Shown here one piece after another: positions 32,576 through 41,687 of a stretch of 42,380 nt of DNA (position 1 is its first letter; each line of letters opens with the position of its first letter). The stretch is from Lachnospiraceae bacterium (GTDB lineage: Bacteria; Bacillota; Clostridia; Lachnospirales; Lachnospiraceae), in the NCBI GenBank assembly GCA_900753305.1, contig CAADYR010000158.1, forward strand, positions 1-42,380, read 5' to 3'. The notes below the pieces were generated by a model that was not told the DNA's origin, made no database searches, and was given only the letters and a program-made list of their open reading frames with translations. The translations under genes and the position numbers were made by a program.

Positions 32576-33493
32576 TTATCCCTGACTATATATCCGGTCA
32601 AATGTCTGTCTTATGATTTCTACAATTTCCATGAACATTTTTGAGTGATATCTGTCATTGCGGTAAACAACTGCAATCTGTCTACGAAATGTGTTATGAC
32701 TGACCTGATAAAATCTGATCTGCTCTGATCAATAAATATGTGTAGAAAAGAAATCCGGTAACAGCGTGATGCCTATTTGTTCTGCTACTAGATTTCTTAC
32801 AGTTTCTGAAAAAGTACATGTACAGACAATTCTTGGTACAATTCCCGCCAATTGCAGACATTTACGACTGGTCTGTCCAAAATAAGATTCCTCCGGCAGC
32901 ATGATAAAATCATATTCCTGCAGATCTTCTAATGCAACCTTGCCTCCTTCCTGTTCAAAAGGTGATTTTCCAATGTAACTTACTGGTACTGCAAGACACA
33001 TACCCTCATCTGTGATGACTTCATTATGATAGGTTACTGTATCTGTCCTGGGAATATCTATGATCATATCTACCTGATCCGTTTCCAACAATGTTGTGAG
33101 TTCATTCGCAGGTTTCTCAATTAATTGTATTTCACAGGAAGGATAGGTTTCGTATATCTTTTTTAACATTTTCGGAGTAACTGCCGTACTCCTGTGAGGA
33201 CTGATCCCAATCCTGATCTTCTCCCTGCTGCCATCTTTAATTTCCTGTAAATGGTCCTGTAATCTGCCTTGTAATGCCATAACAGATTTTGCCCATTCAT
33301 AGAACATTTTACCTGCATAAGTCAGTTCTAACAGTCCATTTCGCCTCTCAAACAGTTCAATTCCGATTTCTTTTTCCAATTGATTAATGCTGATACTTAA
33401 TGAAGGCTGTGAAATATACAGTTTCTTCGCTGCATGCGTCATATTCTTTTCTTCTGCTGTCACTATGACATACTGTATCTGATTCCAGTTCAT
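32576..33493 (-). pseudogene. LysR-type regulator interrupted by an in-frame TGA
   Basis: The first 254 residues (33493-32732) have the LysR winged helix (MNWNQIQYVIVTAEEKNMTHAAKKLYISQPSLSIS as positions 1-35) and most of the effector domain, ending LLPDFFSTHIY. A TGA (32731-32729) follows, but the same frame continues for 50 more codons (SEQIRFYQVSHNTFRRQIAV... to YSQG) to a TAA at 32578-32576. That tail has the usual LysR C-terminal pattern, and the total of about 305 codons is the family length. It is therefore a recent nonsense mutation, a sequencing error, or a readthrough case. It is divergent from the chromate-type transporter it probably controls. Confidence 0.82.
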
Positions 33494-33550
33494 ATCCCTT
33501 TCTCACTAATTCTCTACAAACTATAGTTATTATCTATCGTTTTTATAATA

Positions 33551-33589
33551 TACTATATATTTTACTTATAGTAAAGGTAGTATTATGAT
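33551..33589 (+). promoter_or_regulatory. Promoter and LysR-type dyad of the transporter genes
   Basis: TACTATA (33551-33557) and TATAGTA (33567-33573) form a dyad with nine bases between, containing a T-N11-A core. TTTACT (33561-33566) and TATGAT (33584-33589), 17 bases apart, form a promoter overlapping it. Confidence 0.55.
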
Positions 33590-33622
33590 AATCAATGAAT
33601 GATTAAATGAAAGGATCTTTCT

Positions 33623-34183
33623 ATGAAAAACAAACTATTAAAATCTATAGATTTATTTCTTTATTTTGCCAAAATCGGCTGTTTCACATTTGGCGGAGGA
33701 TGGAGTATTATTGCGCAAATGCAAGAAGAATTCATTAATAAACGTCACACATTGACCGAAGAAGAATTGCTGGATATCACTTCCGTTGCCAAATCACTTC
33801 CGGGTATCATGATTACAAACATTTCTGTTATCTTCGGGTACCGTACCGCTGGAATACTGGGAGCCGTCATGGCTACCTTGGGAATGGCTACCCCTTCTGT
33901 TGCAATTCTTACAGTTGTCACAATGCTATATAACTATATCAAAGATAATCTGTACATCGGCTATATGTTAAGCGGTATTCGTTCCTGCGTCATACCTGTT
34001 ATTGCAGCCTCTGTCATCAGTCTATGGAAAAGTGCTGTAAAAGATACATATTGCATTCTGTTATGCCTGACCGCATTTGTCTTAAGTGCATTTATAGGTA
34101 TTGGAAATATAGAAATTATGCTGATCAGTCTGGCTGTCGCATGTATTCTGGCATTTAGGAGGAAATCCAATGGAACTCATTAG
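33623..34183 (+). CDS. Chromate transporter family protein, first half-size subunit
   Basis: The 186-residue protein is a short-form CHR family membrane protein with about five or six hydrophobic segments and the motif IGCFTFGGGWSIIAQMQEE near the N-terminus, then LPGIMITNISVIFGYRTAG. Half-size CHR proteins work as pairs; the next gene encodes the partner and overlaps by 14 bases. Substrate in gut anaerobes is uncertain: chromate or sulfate-like anion export is a family-level statement. A LysR gene is divergent. Confidence 0.9.
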   Translation: MKNKLLKSIDLFLYFAKIGCFTFGGGWSIIAQMQEEFINKRHTLTEEELLDITSVAKSLPGIMITNISVIFGYRTAGILGAVMATLGMATPSVAILTVVTMLYNYIKDNLYIGYMLSGIRSCVIPVIAASVISLWKSAVKDTYCILLCLTAFVLSAFIGIGNIEIMLISLAVACILAFRRKSNGTH

Positions 34184-34736
34184 TCTTTTTGTTGTATTTA
34201 TAAAAATAGGATTTACCAGTTTTGGTGGAATGTCTATGGTGCCAATTATCAATCAGGAAATGTTAAGCCACGGCTGGATGACTTCAGAAGACGTTGCCAA
34301 TATACTGGCAATTGCAGAAATGACACCGGGACCTTTAGGATTAAATTGTGCTACTTTCGCCGGAATGCAGGTTGCCGGTGTATTAGGTGGAATAATCGCT
34401 GTTCTTGGAGTGCTCACCCCCGCATTTACCACCACAATGCTTGTTGCTGTCTTTTATCAGAAATTCAAAGAAACCAGATTCATGAGCAGTGTACTCTATG
34501 TAATCCGCCCAGTCTGCATCGGACTCATGATCACAGTCATTCTATCTCTTAGTGAAACTACTTATTTAAGTAACACAGCCTTACACTTGTCTTCACTTAC
34601 TCAGATACTTGAGTGGAAAAATATCATCGTTGGAATTTTGTCCCTGGTCCTGTTATTGAAATATAAAAGAAATGTGATTCAGGTAATCTGTATTAGCGCA
34701 GTCGCAGGACTGTTACTACATCTGCTCCCTGTATAA
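34170..34736 (+). CDS. Chromate transporter family protein, second half-size subunit
   Basis: The 188-residue membrane protein has the partner motif IGFTSFGGMSMVPIINQEM and AEMTPGPLGLNCATFAGMQ, then several hydrophobic segments. AGGAGG lies inside the end of the first gene, 6 bases before the ATG. The 3' end overlaps the NTP pyrophosphatase gene by 21 bases, tail to tail. Confidence 0.9.
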   Translation: MELISLFVVFIKIGFTSFGGMSMVPIINQEMLSHGWMTSEDVANILAIAEMTPGPLGLNCATFAGMQVAGVLGGIIAVLGVLTPAFTTTMLVAVFYQKFKETRFMSSVLYVIRPVCIGLMITVILSLSETTYLSNTALHLSSLTQILEWKNIIVGILSLVLLLKYKRNVIQVICISAVAGLLLHLLPV

Positions 34737-35348
34737 ACGCAGTACATGTTGAAAAAATGTCAAAAAACCGTCTTCAACAGCGACCTGTTCTAATTCCTCT
34801 GCGGGCAGATCATAATAATACTTATTTGTTTTCAGATCAATAGAAAGGCTATCCAGTGGAAAGCCTTTTTTTCTAACCGGACTATGTGGTGTAGCTGCTA
34901 TTATGAACTTCTCGCTTTCCATTGAAGGTTCCATCGCTTCATAAGTATGGTTTTCATCTATAATAAAACAAATAGCATTCTTATAGTGTGCTATGAGATT
35001 CCCATATTTCTTCGCCAAACCAGAATAATAATCTATCATTTGTTCATCAGATAAATACTTCCCATTGACCGTTCTCACATGCACTTCAGGCTGTATCTCG
35101 TCTGGTACATTATCAATATACATCCCTGAATCACAGGAAAACACCGGAATATGAAATGCATTATAATAGATTTGTGCCTTTTGTCTGGCATTTTCCAATG
35201 GTGTCTTCCCATTCTCCGGTGCATTGGGAATCCTATATCCCTCTGTTTTTAAATCATTCAAGCTGATCAACTCTATATCTAATTGCTCAAGGCGATGTTT
35301 CATTGCTGACAATTTAGCCTGATTACCTGTTCCATATAGTACTTTCAT
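34716..35348 (-). CDS. HAM1/RdgB-like non-canonical purine NTP pyrophosphatase
   Basis: The 210-residue protein starts MKVLYGTGNQAKLSAMKHRL, matching the ITPase nucleotide-binding start, with a central PVFSCDSGMYIDNVP and a C-terminal VRKKGFPLDSLSIDL. Enzymes of this family hydrolyse ITP, dITP and XTP to keep the pool clean. The canonical C-terminal SHR-type motif is not obvious, so this is a divergent member. GAGGT precedes the ATG. It overlaps the transporter gene at the 3' ends. Confidence 0.75.
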   Translation of the reverse strand: MKVLYGTGNQAKLSAMKHRLEQLDIELISLNDLKTEGYRIPNAPENGKTPLENARQKAQIYYNAFHIPVFSCDSGMYIDNVPDEIQPEVHVRTVNGKYLSDEQMIDYYSGLAKKYGNLIAHYKNAICFIIDENHTYEAMEPSMESEKFIIAATPHSPVRKKGFPLDSLSIDLKTNKYYYDLPAEELEQVAVEDGFLTFFQHVLRLYREQM

Positions 35349-35670
35349 TTTCAGATTACCTCACATGAACATTGTATTAAATATTATAAAAAAAGCTTTA
35401 CCACATGTAAATATGGGTAAAGCTTTTTGAAATTTGCAATAGCAAATATTATCTCTTTGAGAACCAAAATTAACGTTTTGAGAGAGTGAAAAGCCCGGAA
35501 ATACGAGGTTTGTGAAAATTAGTGTTGCATACCTGTTGTATATGGTAGACTGCCTATGACTGTCCACGGCTACTATTAACACTCCCTATGGTTGTTTCCA
35601 GAATGGAAAATACCACTTACTCCTGTAAACATAATTACAAATCAAATTGCTTAAAGAAAGGACTCATATT
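35349..35670. other. 322-bp gap at the left border of the defence island
   Basis: It holds a strong hairpin terminator (35391-35428) and about 240 bases of DNA with no convincing gene. A TTGCAT and TAGACT pair around 35523-35550 could be a weak promoter for the small plus-strand gene. The region marks the change from housekeeping genes to the AT-rich island. Confidence 0.55.
35391..35428. terminator. Strong bidirectional hairpin terminator
   Basis: AAAAGCTTTACC and GGTAAAGCTTTT pair over 12 bases with a 13-base loop, with A and T tracts on either side. No gene ends right beside it on the plus strand. Confidence 0.75.
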
Positions 35671-35910
35671 ATGAAAATACATTTTGCTTACTACAACCAA
35701 TTCAAAAATGGCATTGATATTGCCTTTGCCGATAATACCCTGCTCTTTTTATCCTGTGTCGAAGCCGAAAAGGAATTGTATACTACGCCTAACTCACAGA
35801 GATTGATTGACAATCTGGCTATTGAAGATCCACTGTCTTATGTTGCTATGGCATTGGATGGAGAATTACAGGCTTGGGCGGATGCTATGGATGAGGATTG
35901 GTATCTGTAA
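35671..35910 (+). CDS. Small acidic protein of unknown function, DUF6061-like
   Basis: The 79-residue protein (MKIHFAYYNQFKNGIDIAFA...) has no signal or membrane segment and an acidic C-terminus (ADAMDEDWYL). It resembles small proteins grouped as DUF6061 in Lachnospiraceae, as far as memory allows; the family has no known function. AAAGGA precedes the ATG at 35671. It converges on thsB with a 50-base gap and marks the island edge. Confidence 0.6.
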   Translation: MKIHFAYYNQFKNGIDIAFADNTLLFLSCVEAEKELYTTPNSQRLIDNLAIEDPLSYVAMALDGELQAWADAMDEDWYL

Positions 35911-35960
35911 TGGCAATATACATTTTTTACATCTATTTCTTAGTATAATTCCGATAAACT

Positions 35961-36521
35961 TTATTTGTATCCCCATTTTTCATATGCACTTTCGCTATAT
36001 GTATAAAGTGGTCCGTCCAATACATTATCTCCTGTACTATTTACTGAAAATTGATTTATAGCCTCCATAATAGATTTTTCTTTAAATGCCACATGAATTG
36101 CACATACTGTTTTATTTTTTATTCGTTCTTCAAGAGCCTTAGGCCATCTACTTGATAGTTGCGAAGCATTTAAAATATAATCATATCCGGTGTATGCAAC
36201 TATTATAGGAATTTTATAATAATCAACGGCTTTTCCAATTTCAAAATTAAGCATTCCTCTATTATAATTAGTTTCATCAGATAATATTAAAAGCATATTC
36301 TTTGAATTTTTCATTCTTTCCATTAATCTATTTTCTAATGTTTTCTTGCTACTTGAATCCATAACCTGATATGTTTTCTTATGACTATCACTAAAGTTCA
36401 ATTCATATCTTTTACTTGAATTCCACCTTTGTAACAAGCCATAATATTTCATATCACTTTTAGTTGGATCTGTTGTCCCCTGTCCATCAAATGCTATATA
36501 TGTACCATTTCTATAAGCCAT
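35961..36521 (-). CDS. thsB: Thoeris ThsB, TIR-like NAD+-consuming sensor
   Basis: The 186-residue protein starts MAYRNGTYIAFDGQGTTDPT and has the ThsB/DUF1863 TIR-like fold: KSDMKYYGLLQRWNSS, NMLLILSDETNYNRG, then LNFEIGKAVDYYKIPIIVAYTG, with Glu94 as the likely catalytic glutamate. In Thoeris, ThsB senses phage and converts NAD+ to a cyclic or histidine-linked ADP-ribose signal. Type II systems with a macro-domain ThsA are reported to use histidine-ADP-ribose. It is the last gene of the defence unit; its ribosome site GAGGTG follows the thsA stop at once, 16 bases before the ATG. Identity is strong; signal chemistry is inferred from the ThsA type. Confidence 0.88.
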   Translation of the reverse strand: MAYRNGTYIAFDGQGTTDPTKSDMKYYGLLQRWNSSKRYELNFSDSHKKTYQVMDSSSKKTLENRLMERMKNSKNMLLILSDETNYNRGMLNFEIGKAVDYYKIPIIVAYTGYDYILNASQLSSRWPKALEERIKNKTVCAIHVAFKEKSIMEAINQFSVNSTGDNVLDGPLYTYSESAYEKWGYK

Positions 36522-36537
36522 TATTTTGTCACCTCTT

Positions 36538-37419
36538 CTATAAATTTGTTATTGCCACTCTGTTTTTAGCTGTATTCCTTACAATAATATGGACATCACA
36601 GTTTATAAGATTTCTATTCATTTTAATTAGTTTTACCAAAAATTCCAAAATATCTCTTTCTTGCTTCTTTGTGTCTGCAGCTCCTGCTCCAATTAATGGC
36701 ACCAATAAAGGAAATCCTTGTGAGCGTTTATTGCTGTATATAATCATTTTCATTAATGCTAAAACATATTCTTCATCCGATGTATGTGCATGCAATTCTT
36801 TATCAAATGTTGTTAGTGCTAAAAAGAAAAAATTTATATCATTATCTTTGATTTCCGCAACACTACCAACATCATATCTTTTCAAATTACCCGATCTTTT
36901 TAATCTTCTTTCAATATATTCAAATGAACTCTCTGTATTAGCAAGCCAATTTTGAATTTCATTATTTAAAGATTCAGGGGTAAATAAATTCTTATTATAT
37001 AATTGTTTCATACATTTTCCATGAAGCGTATTTGAAGATATTAAGTCATCATCCACTATGGTATCAAAACATCTGTTAACGGGAATAACGATATTCCTTC
37101 TTTTATCTGTACTCGAAATTTCATTTGGTGAAAATATATCGCCATATTGTACAAAAACAGCATGACCATCATTTACATCAAACAATTTATATTTCTTTTT
37201 TAATAATACAAAGCTCGTTGTCGCAAGAAATACCAGTATCCATATACCTACTAAAACCATACAACTCCAAATTATTTTTTTTATCATCCCCTCTTGCATA
37301 CTGGAACAATCTGTCAATGGAGCAAATAATCCTATAAACCCTATAATTGCAAATATCGCACCCGTATATTTTATTGATGTCACTAATATATAGGACATGT
37401 TCGCTAATATTTTCTTCAT
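36538..37419 (-). CDS. thsA: Thoeris type II ThsA effector, two membrane segments plus macro-like domain
   Basis: The 293-residue protein has two transmembrane segments (about 9-34 and 48-73) and a cytosolic macro-like domain (about 85-293) with VIPVNRCFDTIVDDDLIS and GFPLLVPLIGAGAADTKKQ as the two ligand-loop motifs. This is the effector of type II Thoeris: the macro domain binds the ThsB-made nucleotide and the membrane part probably disrupts the membrane. I place the start at MKKILANMSY (37419), which has TTGGAG nine bases upstream; a longer form starting at 37440 begins with TTG. It follows hsdR by 21 bases. Confidence 0.85.
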   Translation of the reverse strand: MKKILANMSYILVTSIKYTGAIFAIIGFIGLFAPLTDCSSMQEGMIKKIIWSCMVLVGIWILVFLATTSFVLLKKKYKLFDVNDGHAVFVQYGDIFSPNEISSTDKRRNIVIPVNRCFDTIVDDDLISSNTLHGKCMKQLYNKNLFTPESLNNEIQNWLANTESSFEYIERRLKRSGNLKRYDVGSVAEIKDNDINFFFLALTTFDKELHAHTSDEEYVLALMKMIIYSNKRSQGFPLLVPLIGAGAADTKKQERDILEFLVKLIKMNRNLINCDVHIIVRNTAKNRVAITNL

Positions 37420-37440
37420 TTGTTTTTCTCCAAACACCAA

Positions 37441-40400
37441 TTAAATCACACCACCAACACCTTTAAATTTCTCTACAAAAGTAGATATCTTTTCAAATAC
37501 GCTTTGCTTCTTAGTATGATATTGAGGATTGAGTGGACTCATTTTAGGAAGAATTTCATTCAAATCTGTCCCATTTTCACTCGCATATTCTTTTCTTAAT
37601 GAGGTCAGAATATATCTTTTTGCAGCTTCCTCGTTAAGCTTCTCCTCCATTATCAATTCTTCTGCTTCTCTCTTTTGTTCCTTCTGTGCGAATTGAAAGA
37701 ATGCATCAATAATACTTGCTTTATCTTGTATCTCATCTAAATCTGTCTGATTAATAAAAGCAACAATTAAGCTTTCCTTTGCACGATTTCCCGTACTAGC
37801 CCTTACGATTCGACGTATTTCATCAATCAACATATTTTTATCTTTTGTATTTTTGTTTTTTTCATAAATCAACTCCAAAATATAATCTAAATTAATTTCT
37901 TGAGATTTTAACAAATCAACTTCAAATACAACATCATCCCAATCTATCTTGGAATTACCTTTTTCTTTTCCTTCTCTTTCTCGACGAATCCATTCTCGAA
38001 TATCATTATATGTAGAACGATAATCTTGTACAGTTCTTTCTTCTAATATATCCACTAATTGCATCGCTTTAATGTCTTCATCACTAACAAAATGTGTTGA
38101 CTTAAATATTTCTAAAGCTTCCGAATCAGCTAAATCAATCTTCTGTAATTCTTTTAAATTTGTAAACTCATCATAATTTTGTAGAATATTTTCTATCTTT
38201 AAGTATTCGCCAAATAATTTTACAAATTCCTTTTTTTCTTTCTCTGTGGTAATTTCATCCACATCTGCGAAACGAGATTTCAATTCTTGAACAACATCTA
38301 CGTATCCTCGACGTGCTTCGCCTGTAACAATATCTTTAAAACCATTCATATATTCCTGATAGCTTTTTTCAAGAACTATGTTTTTTGTATTATCGTCACC
38401 AAAACACTTTATCGCATCAATTGTAGCTTGTTCCAAATCTCTGAATGTAACAATATTTCCAAATGTCTTTGTAGAATCATAAATACGATTTGTTCTGGAA
38501 AAAGCCTGCATAAGTCCATGATAACGAAGATTCTTATCTACAAACAAAGTATTCAGTTTCGGTGCATCAAATCCTGTCAAAAACATACCAACAACAATCA
38601 AAAGGTCTACTTCCTGACTTTTCACTCTATTTGCAAGGTCTCTATAATAGTTTTGAAATTCTTTACTTTCAACACCAAAATTGGTTTTGAATTTTTTATT
38701 ATAGTCGTTAATAGCCATCGTCAAGAATTCCTTTGCACTACTGTCCATCGCAGTTGGTTCAAAGGTTTCATCTTGAATTTCTCCGATTGCATTCTGTTCT
38801 TCATTCGCTGCAAAAGAAAAAATGGTAGCTATCGTAAGAGGCTTTTCACATCCCTTTTGCAAGTTATTCAACGTCTCATAATAAAGTTTTGCGGCTTCAA
38901 CACTACTAACTGCAAACATTGCATTAAACCCCTTAGCACCAATATGTGCACGATGGGTTTTTACTCTGAAATTATCTAATATATATTGAGATATTTCTCG
39001 TATTCTCTCCGGATGTAACAATGCTTCTTTCGTTTCAGCGGCTGTCAATTTCTTCTCATCCTGTTCCATCTCAATATCTTTAAACTTCGGACGAACATCA
39101 TTATAATCCACTTTAAACTTTAAAACTTTTTCATCTCTAATTGCATCTGTGATAACATAAGAATGTAACTCTCTGCCAAATACTGATGCCGTTGTTTCAG
39201 CTCCCAAAGCATTTTCTGGAAAGATAGGGGTTCCCGTAAACCCAAATTGATAATACCTTTTAAATTTCTTTTTTATATTTTTTTGTGCTTCTCCAAATTG
39301 TGAGCGATGAGCTTCATCAAAAATAAATACAACCTGCTTATTATAAATTTCCAAATTCGTCTCTGATTTTATAAGATTATTCATCTTTTGAATTGTAGTA
39401 ACAATAATTTTATTGTCATCCTTCTCAATATTACGTTTTAATCCGATGGTATTTTCCGAACCATTTACACTGTCAGGTGAAAAACGCTGGTATTCCTTCA
39501 TCGTCTGATAGTCCAAATCTTTTCGATCAACCACAAAAAACACCTTATCAATATAATCCAGTTCTGTTGCTAATCTAGCCGCTTTAAAACTCGTAAGTGT
39601 TTTACCCGAACCTGTTGTATGCCAAATATATCCACCACTTTCTGTTGTTCCCCACTTTTTTGCATTATAAGAGCTTTTGATTTTCCACAGGATTCGCTCT
39701 GTTGCTGCTATCTGATAAGGACGCATAATTAATAAGTTATTACTTGTATCAAAGACGGAGTACGTCAATAAAATCCTTAAAATCGTATTTTTTTGAAAAA
39801 ATGTCGCAGTAAAATCTTTTAAATCTTTAATCAATGTATTATCTGCTTTCGCCCAGTTCATCGTAAAATCAAAACTATTCTTATTTCTTTTTGTTGTATT
39901 TGCAAAATATCGACTATCCGTACCATTAGAAATTACAAATATCTGCAAATATTTATATAAAGAATTATCTGAGTTAAAACTCTCTTTACTATATCTATTT
40001 ATCTGGTTAAAAGCCTCTCGAATAGCGACTCCCCTTTTCTTAAGTTCAACTTGGATAAGTGGCAAACCATTCACCAGAATCGTTACATCATAACGGTTAG
40101 CCTGCGTTCCTGTTTGCTCAAACTGAGAAATAACCTGTACTTTGTTCTTTACTATATCTTTTTCATCCTTCTTTACAAGATATATATTTTTGATATGACC
40201 ATCATCAAATACAAAATCATAAATATAATCATCATGAATTTTGCGAGTTTTGTCTATATGATTATCACTTGCTTTATCTAAATATTCCTCACAAAATCTT
40301 GTCCACTCAGAATCAGTAAATTTAACATCGTTTAATATCTGCAATTGTACTCGCGCATTCTCAAACATTGCTTCAGGTGTTGTTAGGTCTGATAAATATT

Positions 40401-40554
40401 CATACCCTTGATTTCTTAAATCCTGTATGAATTCATGCTCCAAATCAGCTTCTGTCTGATATGTACCAGTTTCATGCACACATGATGCATATTTTTCATA
40501 TTTGTCTAATACAATAAAATTATTTGATTCTGCGATAGAATTATATTCATACAT
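37441..40554 (-). CDS. hsdR: Type I restriction enzyme, R subunit
   Basis: HsdR is the motor and nuclease of a type I restriction-modification system. The 1037-residue protein has the N-terminal PD-(D/E)xK nuclease (RYDVTIL with Asp156, then VELKKRG with Glu170 and Lys172), the helicase motifs (HTTGSGKT at 312-319, IFDEAHRSQFG with DEAH 413-416, FGFTGTP near 438-443, then VGMFLTGFDAPKLNTLF and MQAFSRTNR), and a long helical C-terminus. The EcoR124-like class is likely. The ATG at 40554 shares one base with the prrC stop (TAATG) and has GGAAGGAGG nearby, so the longer form (six more codons) is unlikely. Confidence 0.95.
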   Translation of the reverse strand: MYEYNSIAESNNFIVLDKYEKYASCVHETGTYQTEADLEHEFIQDLRNQGYEYLSDLTTPEAMFENARVQLQILNDVKFTDSEWTRFCEEYLDKASDNHIDKTRKIHDDYIYDFVFDDGHIKNIYLVKKDEKDIVKNKVQVISQFEQTGTQANRYDVTILVNGLPLIQVELKKRGVAIREAFNQINRYSKESFNSDNSLYKYLQIFVISNGTDSRYFANTTKRNKNSFDFTMNWAKADNTLIKDLKDFTATFFQKNTILRILLTYSVFDTSNNLLIMRPYQIAATERILWKIKSSYNAKKWGTTESGGYIWHTTGSGKTLTSFKAARLATELDYIDKVFFVVDRKDLDYQTMKEYQRFSPDSVNGSENTIGLKRNIEKDDNKIIVTTIQKMNNLIKSETNLEIYNKQVVFIFDEAHRSQFGEAQKNIKKKFKRYYQFGFTGTPIFPENALGAETTASVFGRELHSYVITDAIRDEKVLKFKVDYNDVRPKFKDIEMEQDEKKLTAAETKEALLHPERIREISQYILDNFRVKTHRAHIGAKGFNAMFAVSSVEAAKLYYETLNNLQKGCEKPLTIATIFSFAANEEQNAIGEIQDETFEPTAMDSSAKEFLTMAINDYNKKFKTNFGVESKEFQNYYRDLANRVKSQEVDLLIVVGMFLTGFDAPKLNTLFVDKNLRYHGLMQAFSRTNRIYDSTKTFGNIVTFRDLEQATIDAIKCFGDDNTKNIVLEKSYQEYMNGFKDIVTGEARRGYVDVVQELKSRFADVDEITTEKEKKEFVKLFGEYLKIENILQNYDEFTNLKELQKIDLADSEALEIFKSTHFVSDEDIKAMQLVDILEERTVQDYRSTYNDIREWIRREREGKEKGNSKIDWDDVVFEVDLLKSQEINLDYILELIYEKNKNTKDKNMLIDEIRRIVRASTGNRAKESLIVAFINQTDLDEIQDKASIIDAFFQFAQKEQKREAEELIMEEKLNEEAAKRYILTSLRKEYASENGTDLNEILPKMSPLNPQYHTKKQSVFEKISTFVEKFKGVGGVI

Positions 40555-41666
40555 TATTCTGCCTCCTTCCAAAATTTTGCGTTATCTATTAAATGTTCGA
40601 GTAGTAGTTTCACCGTTTGTTTTTCCGCTTCTGTTGGCTCTTTTACTTCTTCATTTAATAATGTCCTATGACTATAAAAATTCATTACACGTTTCGCATA
40701 CACTTCTTTATCGTCAGGTAATAAATCCGACCACTTCTCATATCCTAGAAAATTGGCTGCCTTTTCATATAGATTTCTCAACAACGTAAAATGATACTTT
40801 TCAACCTTATTTTCTTCAATTGCTCGCTTAAGTATCCCTATCAGATGATGATGATAAGAAAAATTTTCATTAGAATCACCAAATTTTGTATCTAACTCAT
40901 AACTTCCGTCCTCATTTTTCTCCAACATATATCCATTATTTTTAATTTTAAGTTCGTTATATAACACGTTATAAAAAAGCGGACTATGTGTTGTAATAAT
41001 AAATTTTAAATCTGATTCACTTTTACGAATTACATCCGAAAGATTCACAGCCATCTGAATCAAATGATTATCATCCAGCGAAGTCACTGGATCATCAATG
41101 AATATGTATTCCAGTTGATTCAACTTGTCTGTCTCCCTATCGCTTTCCTCAGGCACATTTAATACTGATACAACCTGTTCTAACAAACTATAAAAAATGC
41201 TCCAGACAAAGTTGCTTTCTTCACCTTTAGATATTTTAATATTTTCTATGTCCTCATCATTTCCCTTTTTTAGTGAAAACGTAACCTCTGAAAAATCTTC
41301 ATTAAATTTCGGTGTTAATGCATGATTATTAACGTACTCTTGAAAATTACTAATCACATTCAATTCCTGTCCCTGTTCAACAAAGACCCACTCTGTAAAC
41401 GCATTTGGATGAATTTTCAATTTTAAATTAGTATCATTATCCAAATCATTATCCCAATAAAATAAATCTTCGGTAAAGGCATTGTAATATAGTATCTTTT
41501 TGCTCGCCAATCCGTTTTCTTCTTCTAATTCATTTTTAGGTGCAATCAATTCTTTAAATGCCATCGAAAGTCGTGTTTTACCAGTACCATTAAAAGCATA
41601 TATTAGCTGTACTTTTTTATTGCACTCCTTGAGTTGTATTGCAATCTCATCTAAACTTTTCCCCAT
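40554..41666 (-). CDS. prrC: PrrC anticodon nuclease (type I restriction-linked)
   Basis: PrrC cleaves tRNA-Lys in the anticodon loop when phage attack disturbs its partner type I enzyme. The 370-residue protein has an ABC-like ATPase: IYAFNGTGKT (Lys30), a signature-like ISKGEE, Walker B YIFIDDPVTSLDD (187-199) and H-loop His227 in TTHSP. The nuclease triad is Arg297, Glu301 and His333, whose spacing (4 and 36) equals the E. coli Arg320-Glu324-His356 triad. KFGDSNENFSY (261-271) matches the E. coli tRNA-recognition motif, with Asp264 in the place of Asp287 at the same offset of 23. It sits between hsdS and hsdR, as in the E. coli prr locus. Confidence 0.95.
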   Translation of the reverse strand: MGKSLDEIAIQLKECNKKVQLIYAFNGTGKTRLSMAFKELIAPKNELEEENGLASKKILYYNAFTEDLFYWDNDLDNDTNLKLKIHPNAFTEWVFVEQGQELNVISNFQEYVNNHALTPKFNEDFSEVTFSLKKGNDEDIENIKISKGEESNFVWSIFYSLLEQVVSVLNVPEESDRETDKLNQLEYIFIDDPVTSLDDNHLIQMAVNLSDVIRKSESDLKFIITTHSPLFYNVLYNELKIKNNGYMLEKNEDGSYELDTKFGDSNENFSYHHHLIGILKRAIEENKVEKYHFTLLRNLYEKAANFLGYEKWSDLLPDDKEVYAKRVMNFYSHRTLLNEEVKEPTEAEKQTVKLLLEHLIDNAKFWKEAE

Positions 41667-41687
41667 AGTATACCTCTAGTTCTTCAT

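Noticed and set aside
32729..32731. TGA in lysR as selenocysteine or a changed genetic code
   Set aside because: LysR proteins do not use selenocysteine, no SECIS-like element was noticed, and other genes here use TGA as a normal stop (for example the response regulator at 18230-18228).
35361..35582. 73-codon minus-strand open frame
   Set aside because: It spans the terminator hairpin, has no ribosome binding site and its translation resembles no protein I know.
40554..41666. Generic AAA ATPase of an OLD/Gabija or RloC-type system
   Set aside because: There is no TOPRIM domain, zinc hook or long coiled coil, and the Arg-Glu-His triad and recognition motif match PrrC at exact spacing, between hsdS and hsdR.
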